Under the pieces are notes generated by a model, which did no database searches, was not told where the DNA came from, and worked only from the letters and a program-made list of their open reading frames with translations. Of a stretch of DNA of 6,450 bases, positions 1 to 5,628 are shown one piece after another. Origin of the DNA: Gemmatimonadales bacterium (GTDB lineage Bacteria > Gemmatimonadota > Gemmatimonadetes > Gemmatimonadales > GWC2-71-9); contig JABDII010000042.1 in NCBI GenBank assembly GCA_013003805.1, forward strand, positions 1 to 6,450. The letters run 5' to 3'. Position 1 is the first letter of the stretch. Each line of letters starts with the position of its first letter. A program made the translations under genes and the position numbers.

Positions 1-1187
1 ACCTGAATCCGGCAGGCCTGATGGCGTTCGATGGCACCCGGGTCGAATTCGGCTTCGAGATGTTCAAGCCGGATCGAACCCTGAGCAGCGACGCCTCCGC
101 TATTGGGTTTGGCAGCGGGTCGACCCAGAGTAAGAGCGATTGGGTTCCGATCCCCGCTATGGCGTTCAGCACCAAGTTGAACAACGACAAGGTGGTCCTC
201 GGTGTGGGTGGCCTGGCGATCGGCGGCTTCGGGGTGGATTACCCCGCGAGCACCACCAATCCCATCCTGGCACCTCGGCCCAACGGCTTCGGCCAGATCT
301 ACAGCAATTACGGTCTGCTCAAGCTATCGCCCACCGTGGCCTTCGCCGCCAGCGAGAAGCTCTGGTTCGGCATATCGGGCATCGTCAACTGGGCGTCCCT
401 CGCGGTCGACCCGCTGCCCCTCGGGGCGCCGGCGGTTGACCCGGGACCCGACGGCATGCCTGGGACGCTCGACGATCGCGCCTTCTTCTCCTCGGGTGCG
501 GCCACCGACGGCGCCTTCGGCGTCGGGGCACAGGTAGGCGTGATCTACCACTTCAACGACATGGTTGCGATCGGGGCATCCTTCCAGACACCGCAGTGGT
601 TCGAAGATCTCGAGTTCAACACCACCTGGGCCAACCCAAACCTGCCGAATTTCGGCACCCCGCGCGTGATCGCGTTCAACCTCGACATTCCGGCGTTCAT
701 GGGTGCCGGCATCGCCATCAACGCGGCACCGAACCTGCTCTTGGCCGGTGACTTCCGCTACATCCTCTACAGCGGAGCGGACGGGTTCAAGATCGAGGGC
801 CCTGGCGTCTTCAATACCGACGGCTCGGTCAAGGCGTTCGGATGGGAGAACATCGCCTCGATCCACGCCGGGGTCGATTACCGGGCCAGTGACAAGTTCT
901 CGGTCCGAGCCGGATACAACTGGAGCGAGAACCCGGTCCCCGATTCGTTGTCGTTCATCAACGCACCGGCCCCGGGCATCGTGCAACACCACGTGACCTT
1001 CGGTGTGGGCTTCCGGCCCAGCCGGCGGTTCGAGATCAGTGCCGCGTACTATCACGCGTTCAGCAATACCGGAACGGGCGAGTTCCTGAATCCGGCAATT
1101 CCCCCGGGCACCACCAGCGTCACCAACGAACTGAAGGAAGACTCGATCCTGATTCAGTTCAGCTTTGCGACCAGGGGAAGCATTTGA
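1..1187 (+). CDS. OmpP1/FadL/TodX-family outer-membrane transport protein, 5' partial
   Basis: A beta-barrel channel for hydrophobic substrates such as long-chain fatty acids or hydrocarbons, located in the outer membrane. The reading frame is open to the left edge, from position 3. The first visible residues, LNPAGL, are the conserved plug/hatch segment that follows the signal peptide in this family. The ATG at 21 is therefore internal, and the signal peptide and first few dozen residues lie outside the window. The remaining ~388 residues alternate hydrophobic and polar residues with many Gly and aromatics, as in barrel strands. Typical pieces are the segment around IPAFMGAGIA, a SVRAGYNWSENPVPD-like strand-turn, and a HHVTFGVGF strand near the C-terminus. 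FadL proteins usually run 400-480 residues, so most of the protein is present. The last strand (ILIQFSF) is followed by six extra residues and does not end in Phe. An acidic glycine-rich loop lies at nt 438-476. The substrate cannot be told from sequence. Family call sure, function general. Confidence 0.87.
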   Translation, partial: LNPAGLMAFDGTRVEFGFEMFKPDRTLSSDASAIGFGSGSTQSKSDWVPIPAMAFSTKLNNDKVVLGVGGLAIGGFGVDYPASTTNPILAPRPNGFGQIYSNYGLLKLSPTVAFAASEKLWFGISGIVNWASLAVDPLPLGAPAVDPGPDGMPGTLDDRAFFSSGAATDGAFGVGAQVGVIYHFNDMVAIGASFQTPQWFEDLEFNTTWANPNLPNFGTPRVIAFNLDIPAFMGAGIAINAAPNLLLAGDFRYILYSGADGFKIEGPGVFNTDGSVKAFGWENIASIHAGVDYRASDKFSVRAGYNWSENPVPDSLSFINAPAPGIVQHHVTFGVGFRPSRRFEISAAYYHAFSNTGTGEFLNPAIPPGTTSVTNELKEDSILIQFSFATRGSI

Positions 1188-1197
1188 GAAGCAGTGG

Positions 1198-1225
1198 GTA
1201 GGAAGTAGGAAGTAGGAGGTAGGTG
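1198..1225. repeat. 7-bp tandem repeat (GTAGGAR), four units
   Basis: Four head-to-tail units lie between the FadL stop codon and the hairpin: GTAGGAA, GTAGGAA, GTAGGAG and GTAGGTG. The first two are identical, the third differs at one base and the fourth at two. The tract is purine-rich on the + strand and sits 10 bases after the stop codon. It does not code. A slippage-prone microsatellite is the simplest explanation. Confidence 0.75.
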
Positions 1226-1229
1226 AGAC

Positions 1230-1261
1230 GAGCCTGGTCGCGGAGTGTCGCGGCCAGGCTC
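1230..1261. terminator. Convergent-gene hairpin, probable bidirectional terminator
   Basis: A 13-bp stem (1230-1242 with 1249-1261, one G-T wobble) closes a 6-base loop. It lies between the converging FadL (+) and SulP (-) genes and ends 2 bases before the SulP stop codon. The stem is very GC-rich. Neither side has a good T-tract, so it is not a textbook intrinsic terminator. Its place and strength still suggest transcription ends here from one or both sides. Confidence 0.5.
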
Positions 1262-1263
1262 CT

Positions 1264-2805
1264 TCACTTCAACAGCGGCGAGTCGGCACCGAAGACCTTG
1301 GTGAGAATCCGCCGAGCGTGGGGCGGAATGCCCGTCATCTCCACGTGGAGACTCGCCAGCTCGGCCTCCTCCACCACGTCCTTCAAGGCCAGCGCCCCGG
1401 TGTAGTCGATCCGGCCAAGCTGGGCCAGATCGATGACCAGGCGCTCCGCGGACGGGTGGGCGGCGAGTTGCTGAATCACCGCCTCGTCGAGGCCGGGAGC
1501 CGACGCGAAGAACAAGACGCCATGCGGCGTGAGACGGAGCGTTTCATCGCTGTACTCGGTCGCCACATGGACGGCCAGTTCCCGCCAGAGGTGCACCAAG
1601 ATGGCGAGCCCGATGCCCATGAGCACGGCGAGTTCGATGCGGGGGGCGAGGAGCAGCGTGGCGGCGAAGGTGAACCAGGCGATCAGCGCCTGAGGGAGCG
1701 AATAGTGGATGAGGCGGCCCAGTCGGCCCACCGCGATCAGCTTCACGACCGCCGAGATTACGATTGCGCCAAGGATCGCCCGGGGGAGCGGCGCCAGAAC
1801 ACCCGCCACCGGCAAGAAGGCCAGGACGACGAGGCCGGTCACTGCCCCGCTCCACCGGGTCTTGCCGCCCGCCAGCCGGTTCACCGAGCTGCGCGAGAAG
1901 GACCCTCCGACGGGAAACGCGCCGGAGAAGCCTGCCGCCAGATTGGCCACGCCCTGGCTCACGAATTCTCGGTCGGGGCTCCAGGGCCTGCGATCCTGGG
2001 CGGCGAAAATCCGGGAGATCGCGGCCGGCTCGGCGAAGCCAACCAGGGCGATCACCACTCCTGGGATGGCGAGACTGGGAAGCGCCGTCCAGGGAAGATC
2101 GAGGGAAAACGGCGGCAACCCCGAGGGAACCTGACCGACGACGGGGCCACCGTATCCGGCGATGAGGCTGTAGCCGATCCCCAACCCAACGGCGACCAAC
2201 ACGCCGGGAAAGAGCGCATGCAATCGCCTCCCGGCGAGAACGAGCGATATGGTCAGGAGGCTCAGCACCACCGAGGCAAGCTCCCACGAGCTCACATGAC
2301 CCAAGGCCCACCACGCCCGGGCCAACAGGCGCTCTCCTTCGGCCTGGACCCCCAGGGCGGTCGGGAGCTGAGATGCCACGATCAGAATGGCGGCCGCAGC
2401 AGTGAAACCCGTCAGGACCGGCTGGGACATCATGTACGCCACCCAGCCAGCGCGGATGCCGCCGAGGAAGGTTCGTACTACCCCGACCACCACCGCGAGC
2501 AGGGCTGCGAGAGCTATGTATTCGGGACTTTGAGGCGGTGCCAGGACGGCCAGGGCCCCGAAGGTCAGGAGGCTGGTCATCGCGACCGGGCCGGTCTGCA
2601 GATAGGGAGAAGACGCGAAGAACGCAGCGGCGATCGGCGGCAACATGGCCGCGTAGAGCCCAAAATACGGCGGCATGCCGGCCAATTCGGCGTAGGCCAA
2701 GGACTGCGGGATCAGCACCAGGGCAACACTTACCCCGGCAATCACATCGGCCAGGCTGAATTGGGGGTGGGTTGGCTGGAGTGTCTGGTGCTTAGCCTCG
2801 TTCAG
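1264..2805 (-). CDS. SulP-family anion permease with C-terminal STAS domain
   Basis: An inner-membrane transporter of the SLC26/SulP family, which carries sulfate, bicarbonate or other anions. Read from the CTG at 2805 it has 513 residues, within the usual 480-580. The N-terminal signature DVIAG...LIPQSLAYA is at about residues 20-39. Many hydrophobic helices follow to about residue 410, with the family motif around GGSFSRSSVN (about 301-310). A cytoplasmic STAS domain fills about 415-513; it has DYTG at 467-470 where the family usually has DxSG. The first ATG/GTG/TTG in frame is GTG at 2745, which would delete the conserved Asp of DVIAG and the N-terminal cytoplasmic tail. No such codon lies between it and the upstream stop. 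CTG at 2805 has AAGGAG 8 bases ahead (2814-2819). The gene is divergent from the sulfur operon and shares its control region, so a sulfur oxyanion is the likely cargo (inferred). Confidence 0.9.
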   Translation of the reverse strand: MNEAKHQTLQPTHPQFSLADVIAGVSVALVLIPQSLAYAELAGMPPYFGLYAAMLPPIAAAFFASSPYLQTGPVAMTSLLTFGALAVLAPPQSPEYIALAALLAVVVGVVRTFLGGIRAGWVAYMMSQPVLTGFTAAAAILIVASQLPTALGVQAEGERLLARAWWALGHVSSWELASVVLSLLTISLVLAGRRLHALFPGVLVAVGLGIGYSLIAGYGGPVVGQVPSGLPPFSLDLPWTALPSLAIPGVVIALVGFAEPAAISRIFAAQDRRPWSPDREFVSQGVANLAAGFSGAFPVGGSFSRSSVNRLAGGKTRWSGAVTGLVVLAFLPVAGVLAPLPRAILGAIVISAVVKLIAVGRLGRLIHYSLPQALIAWFTFAATLLLAPRIELAVLMGIGLAILVHLWRELAVHVATEYSDETLRLTPHGVLFFASAPGLDEAVIQQLAAHPSAERLVIDLAQLGRIDYTGALALKDVVEEAELASLHVEMTGIPPHARRILTKVFGADSPLLK

Positions 2806-2813
2806 AGGTGGGT

Positions 2814-2819
2814 CTCCTT
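2814..2819 (-). promoter_or_regulatory. Shine-Dalgarno site that supports the CTG start of SulP
   Basis: On the - strand the sequence reads AAGGAG, then 8 bases, then CTG at 2805-2803 in the SulP frame. This is the only strong ribosome-binding site upstream of the permease. It supports initiation at a non-standard codon instead of the GTG at 2745. Confidence 0.6.
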
Positions 2820-2840
2820 CCCGGTTGAGCCTTGGCGAAA

Positions 2841-2858
2841 TATAGCATGATGGCTATA
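2841..2858. promoter_or_regulatory. Second inverted repeat (TATAGC-N6-GCTATA) in the divergent region
   Basis: Six-base arms at 2841-2846 and 2853-2858 are separated by ATGATG. Like the main palindrome it has TATA at both outer ends. It lies just downstream of the predicted SulP transcription start, so it could be a second, weaker repressor site acting on SulP alone, or a small hairpin in its leader. This is inferred from symmetry only. Confidence 0.4.
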
Positions 2859-2859
2859 G

Positions 2860-2888
2860 TTGCATATCGTTATACATCGATGTATAGT
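2860..2888 (+). promoter_or_regulatory. Sigma70-like promoter of the sulfur operon
   Basis: TTGCAT at 2860-2865 (3 of 6 to TTGACA) and TATAGT at 2883-2888 (5 of 6 to TATAAT) are separated by exactly 17 bases. Transcription would begin near 2895, about 55 bases ahead of the ArsR ATG at 2950. The palindrome at 2871-2886 fills the spacer and covers most of the -10 box, the usual layout for ArsR-type repression. Confidence 0.55.
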
Positions 2889-2897
2889 CTTGCGCAA
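2869..2897 (-). promoter_or_regulatory. Sigma70-like promoter of the SulP gene, overlapping the operon promoter
   Basis: On the - strand TTGCGC (2897-2892) and TATAAC (2874-2869) are 17 bases apart. The -10 box matches 5 of 6 and the -35 box 3 of 6. Transcription would start near 2862. The box lies within the same stretch as the rightward promoter, so the two cannot easily be occupied by polymerase together, and both are covered by the 16-bp palindrome. Confidence 0.45.
2871..2886. promoter_or_regulatory. Perfect 16-bp palindrome, candidate ArsR-family operator
   Basis: TATACATCGATGTATA equals its own reverse complement over all 16 bases. It overlaps the -10 boxes of both divergent promoters. 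ArsR-family dimers bind AT-rich inverted repeats of about this size. The first gene of the operon encodes such a regulator, so autoregulation plus control of SulP from one site is the likely arrangement. The palindrome is seen directly; the binding partner is inferred. Confidence 0.65.
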
Positions 2898-2949
2898 TAT
2901 GGCTGGGCCACCAGCTCGGCCGCGAAACCTCATAGGAGTTGTCCAACTC

Positions 2950-3279
2950 ATGGCCCAGCCACAGAATGACGCAACCGACGTCATGATCGCAACCGAGGTC
3001 CTCGCCCACGCGGCCGAGGTGATCAAGTGCCTCGGGCACCCACTCCGGCTCCGCCTGGTGGAGGCGTTGGAGTCGGGCGAGAAGGCCGTAGGGGAGCTGC
3101 AAGAGTACTCCGGCGCGAGTCAGACGGCAGTCTCGCAACACCTCGGGTCGCTCCGCGCCCGCGGTATCGTCGATTCACGCCGTGACGGCACCCATGTCTA
3201 TTACCACATTACCGAGCCCAAGGTCACCTCGATCCTCAATTGCATTCGACGATATGACCTAGGCGATCGCGAGCAATAG
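2950..3279 (+). CDS. ArsR-family winged-helix repressor, probable thiol/persulfide sensor
   Basis: A 109-residue DNA-binding repressor, the usual size for ArsR proteins. The helix-turn-helix is clear at about residues 46-72 (AVGELQEYSG, then ASQTAVSQHLGSLRARGIV), followed by the wing with RRDGTHVYYHI at 77-87. Two cysteines are present, C27 before the LGHPLRLRL helix and C98 in the last helix. The ArsR-type CxC metal site in the recognition region and the SmtB/CzrA-type Asp/His site in the last helix are not evident, so a metal sensor looks less likely. Persulfide sensors of this family (BigR, SqrR, sHdrR) also use one cysteine near each end of the fold. The ATG at 2950 has AGGAG at 2934-2938. 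A TTG at 2860 lies in the promoter, and the ATG at 2899 is almost at the predicted transcript start, so both are less likely. First gene of the sulfur operon. Confidence 0.88.
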   Translation: MAQPQNDATDVMIATEVLAHAAEVIKCLGHPLRLRLVEALESGEKAVGELQEYSGASQTAVSQHLGSLRARGIVDSRRDGTHVYYHITEPKVTSILNCIRRYDLGDREQ

Positions 3280-3327
3280 ACCACGACGCGGTAACCTCCG
3301 CAACTACACTTTCAACCGGGTGGGATC

Positions 3328-3888
3328 ATGTTGGAGACGCACGATACCAAGTTGACCGAGGATTCGGTCCGCCAACTCGTTCGGGAGGAGATCCAGCGGG
3401 CCTTCAAGAAGGACCCGGCAAAGAAGCAGGCCTGCATCATCTCCTCGAAGGGAACGCTCGACTGGGCCTATCCCCCGCTGATCTTGGCCACCGCCGCGGC
3501 CGCCACCGGGATGGACGTGTCGGTGTTCTTCACCTTTTACGGTCTGAACGTTATTCACAAGGACTTCGAGCGGAAGCTCAAGGTCTCGCCGGTCGGCAAT
3601 CCCGGCATGCCGATGCCGGTTCCCATGCCGGATATCGTCAGCTCGCTCCCGGGCATGACCTCGATGGCGACGACCATGATGAAGTCGAAGTTTGCGAACA
3701 AGCACGTGGCGTCGATCCGCGAGCTCCTGGACGTGGCCCGTGAATCCGAGGTGAAGCTCATTGCCTGTCAAATGACCATGGATGTCTTTGGGTACACTCA
3801 AGACGATTTCATCGACGGCGTCGAATTCGGTGGCGCGGCTGCGTTCCTGTCAGAGGCACGAAAGTCACACTTGACGCTGTTCATCTAA
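3328..3888 (+). CDS. dsrE2: DsrE2-like protein (DsrE/DsrF/DrsH-like family)
   Basis: A 186-residue member of the DsrE superfamily. Members act as cysteine persulfide carriers that hand sulfur to or from TusA. The N-terminal ~30 residues are charged and helical. Residues 35-75 hold the core strand-helix-strand (ACIISSKGTLDWAYPPLILA, then VSVFFTFYGLNVI). The family cysteine is C147 in IACQMTMDVFG; a second cysteine is C36. A Met/Pro-rich stretch at about 93-119 (GMPMPVPMPDI onward) is characteristic of the DsrE2 branch, whose hydrophobic segments suggest membrane association. The start at 3328 has a GGGTGGGA-like ribosome site close upstream. The gap of 48 bases after arsR contains no obvious terminator. 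It is followed directly by a tusA-like gene, the usual partner in sulfur-oxidiser and sulfur-detoxification loci. Family assignment firm; direction of sulfur flow unknown. Confidence 0.85.
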   Translation: MLETHDTKLTEDSVRQLVREEIQRAFKKDPAKKQACIISSKGTLDWAYPPLILATAAAATGMDVSVFFTFYGLNVIHKDFERKLKVSPVGNPGMPMPVPMPDIVSSLPGMTSMATTMMKSKFANKHVASIRELLDVARESEVKLIACQMTMDVFGYTQDDFIDGVEFGGAAAFLSEARKSHLTLFI

Positions 3889-3917
3889 CCGACTCCGTAG
3901 GAGGAGCACACGCTGTC

Positions 3918-4166
3918 ATGCCTGATATCAAGGAAGACGTCGTACTCGACGCACGAAACCTCTTATGTCCCATGCCGGTGGTCAAAGCCGGTAAGCAAAT
4001 CCGCACGCTCGAGGACGGCCAGATCCTGAAGATCTTGGCCACCGACCGGGGGTCGATCGCCGATTTCCCGGCCTGGGCCGACGATACCGGAAACGAGCTC
4101 CTGGAATGGCACGAGGAGGATGGGACGTTCGTCTTCTTCGTGCGCAAGGTGGAAGAGGAGGACTGA
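3918..4166 (+). CDS. tusA: TusA-family sulfur carrier protein
   Basis: An 82-residue cytoplasmic carrier that holds sulfane sulfur as a cysteine persulfide and passes it between enzymes. The signature CPMP is at residues 17-20 within LDARNLLCPMPVVKAG, with C17 the sulfur-bearing residue. The rest (LEDGQILKILATDRGS, then DFPAWADDTGNELLEW) follows the two-strand, two-helix TusA fold to the end. Length is normal for a stand-alone TusA (75-85). AGGAGGAG at 3899-3906 precedes the ATG. The gene is 29 bases after dsrE2 and 3 bases before the MBL gene, whose ribosome site lies within the last codons of this one. In this setting it most likely serves sulfur oxidation or persulfide clearance, not tRNA thiolation; that part is inferred from the neighbours. 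Confidence 0.93.
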   Translation: MPDIKEDVVLDARNLLCPMPVVKAGKQIRTLEDGQILKILATDRGSIADFPAWADDTGNELLEWHEEDGTFVFFVRKVEEED

Positions 4167-4169
4167 GTC

Positions 4170-4970
4170 ATGATCATGAAGCAATTCCGGTTCGAGCCCC
4201 TAGCGCAGGCGTCGTACCTGATCGGCTGCCCCCGAGCCAAGGAAGCCGTCATCATCGATCCGATCGACGACCTCGGTGCGGAGACGTACGTCCTCGAGGC
4301 CGCCGATCTCGGCCTGACGATCACCGGGGTATTCGAGACCCATGTTCACGCCGACTACATCTCCTGTGCCCGTGAGTTGGCCGAGATGAATGATGTGCCG
4401 CATTACCTCCACGAGTCGGCGACCGACCTCGTCCAGTACAGCTTCACCCCGTTTAAGGATGGCCAGGTCTTCGAGGTTGGCGGTGTCCGCATCAAGACGC
4501 TCCACACACCCGGCCACACCCCCGAGCACACGTCGTTCCTCGTCACGGACACGGCCCGCACGGACGAGCCCTGGTGCGTCCTCACCGGCGATGCCTTGTT
4601 CGTGGGCGACGTCGGCCGGCCGGATCTCCTCCTCGGCGATCAGGCACTGGACGTCATGGATGAAGCGACCCGCGCGGAGACGCTCTACCGCAGTGTCAAG
4701 GACAGGTTGTTTGCCCTCCCCGACCATGTGGAGGTCTATCCGTGCCATTACGGCGGCTCCACCTGCGGCGGCGTCAACATGAGCGGCAAGGCCGCCTCGA
4801 CCATCGCGTTCGAGAAGCGGTTCAACCTAGCCATGCGGAAAGACACGCCCGAGGCCTTCGCCGCGTTCGTCAAGGAGACCGCGAAGCCCTTCCCCGACGA
4901 TTACGCGCGCATCAAGTCCTATAACCTTGGCCTCATCTCCAAAGACGCGATCACGGAGGCGGCGGTATGA
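4170..4970 (+). CDS. MBL-fold hydrolase/dioxygenase, persulfide dioxygenase-like (CstB N-terminal type)
   Basis: A 266-residue metallo-beta-lactamase-fold enzyme, closest in pattern to persulfide dioxygenases (ETHE1, CstB), which use one non-haem iron to oxidise persulfides to sulfite or thiosulfate. Visible iron ligands of the ETHE1 type are H58 in ETHVHADYIS, H116 in HTPGHTPEH and D141 in LTGDALFVGDVGRPDL. The usual HxHxDH motif reads HVHADY; the lost His belongs to the second metal site, which these dioxygenases do not use. H193 sits in YPCHYGGSTCGG. The VGRPDL stretch and the segment after the CHYGGSTCG motif (STIAFEKRFN) are typical of MBL proteins linked to rhodanese domains. AGGAGG at 4156-4161, 8 bases before the ATG, sets the start. 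The stop overlaps the start of the rhodanese gene by 4 bases. A glyoxalase II role is less likely given the neighbours. Confidence 0.87.
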   Translation: MIMKQFRFEPLAQASYLIGCPRAKEAVIIDPIDDLGAETYVLEAADLGLTITGVFETHVHADYISCARELAEMNDVPHYLHESATDLVQYSFTPFKDGQVFEVGGVRIKTLHTPGHTPEHTSFLVTDTARTDEPWCVLTGDALFVGDVGRPDLLLGDQALDVMDEATRAETLYRSVKDRLFALPDHVEVYPCHYGGSTCGGVNMSGKAASTIAFEKRFNLAMRKDTPEAFAAFVKETAKPFPDDYARIKSYNLGLISKDAITEAAV

Positions 4971-5599
4971 AGCCCACCGAGGTTCAAGACGCAGTCGCGA
5001 AGGGCGCTGTCGTCCTCGACATGCGCCCGCCCAAGCCATTCGCGAAGGAACATGTCCCCGGTGCAGTCAACTTCCAGTTCAACCGGGCCGATCTGGCCGA
5101 ACGGGCGGAGATGTCACTCCCTCAAGACCTGACATACATCGTCCACGCCGAGCCCGACCCGATCGCCAAGGTGGCGATCGGGATTCTGAGCAAGGCCGGC
5201 TTTTCGGTCGACGGGTATCTCGAGGGCGGCCTCAAGCAGTGGAAAGCCGACGGGCTTCCCACCGAGGCCCTGCCCCTGCTGACGGTGGACGAGCTGAAGG
5301 ATGGGCTCGACCGGTACCACGTGGTGGACACGCGGGAGAGCTTCGAATTCCGGTTCGGGCACGTCCCGGGCTCGACCTGCCTGGAATGGACCGAGCCGTG
5401 GGACCAGATGGAAGGGCTCGAGAGCGAGAAACCGCTCGCCCTGGTGTGTGGAGACCAGGTGAGGAGCGCGTATGTTGCCTCGGTCATGCAACGCGCCAAA
5501 ATGGACGCGGCCCTCGTATTCGGTGGGATGGTCGACTGGCTCGAACGCGGGTACCCGGTGGAGAAGTCTCCGAAGAAGGCAAAGGCACCGCGCATCTAG
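4967..5599 (+). CDS. Tandem-domain rhodanese: inactive first domain, active second domain
   Basis: A 210-residue cytoplasmic protein with two rhodanese domains and no signal peptide. Domain 1 (about 1-100) keeps the opening LDMRPPKPFAKEHVPGAVN, but its active-site loop reads HAEPDP (60-65) with no cysteine, so it cannot carry sulfur. Domain 2 (about 105-200) has VVDTRESFEFRFGHVPGS and a complete loop CGDQVR (161-166). C161 is the sulfur acceptor, for transfer from or to thiosulfate, persulfide or TusA. A basic tail (about 200-210) closes it. GGAGG at 4955-4959, 7 bases before the ATG, lies inside the MBL gene, and the ATGA overlap suggests coupled translation. MBL plus inactive plus active rhodanese is the domain order of CstB, here on two chains. 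Last gene of the operon, 29 bases before the terminator stem. Confidence 0.9.
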   Translation: MKPTEVQDAVAKGAVVLDMRPPKPFAKEHVPGAVNFQFNRADLAERAEMSLPQDLTYIVHAEPDPIAKVAIGILSKAGFSVDGYLEGGLKQWKADGLPTEALPLLTVDELKDGLDRYHVVDTRESFEFRFGHVPGSTCLEWTEPWDQMEGLESEKPLALVCGDQVRSAYVASVMQRAKMDAALVFGGMVDWLERGYPVEKSPKKAKAPRI

Positions 5600-5628
5600 A
5601 TGGCTCAGATCATCACACCGACCACACT

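Noticed and set aside
324..1055. 243-codon open frame on - inside the FadL gene
   Set aside because: The opposite strand has strong FadL signatures. The antisense product is rich in Arg/Glu/Val with no recognisable fold.
2..1097. 13-base exact repeat CCTGAATCCGGCA at 2-14 and 1085-1097
   Set aside because: Both copies encode LNPA within the porin in the same reading phase. A chance match in GC-rich coding sequence is enough to explain it.
1318..2850. 510-codon open frame on + covering the whole SulP gene
   Set aside because: It is exactly antisense to a clear permease with membrane helices and a STAS domain. Its translation is charged and low in hydrophobic residues with no family pattern, as expected from the GC-rich complement.
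2860..2949. Upstream starts for the ArsR gene (TTG 2860, ATG 2899)
   Set aside because: The first lies in the -35 box and the second almost at the predicted transcript start without a ribosome site. The extra residues are unlike ArsR N-termini, and ATG 2950 has AGGAG upstream.
2802..3026. Small - strand open frame across the divergent promoter region
   Set aside because: It overlaps the ArsR gene and both promoters, has no ribosome site, and its product shows no family features.
3280..3327. Possible internal promoter ahead of dsrE2
   Set aside because: TACACT could pass as a -10 box, but no -35 partner lies at a suitable distance, so read-through from the arsR promoter is simpler.
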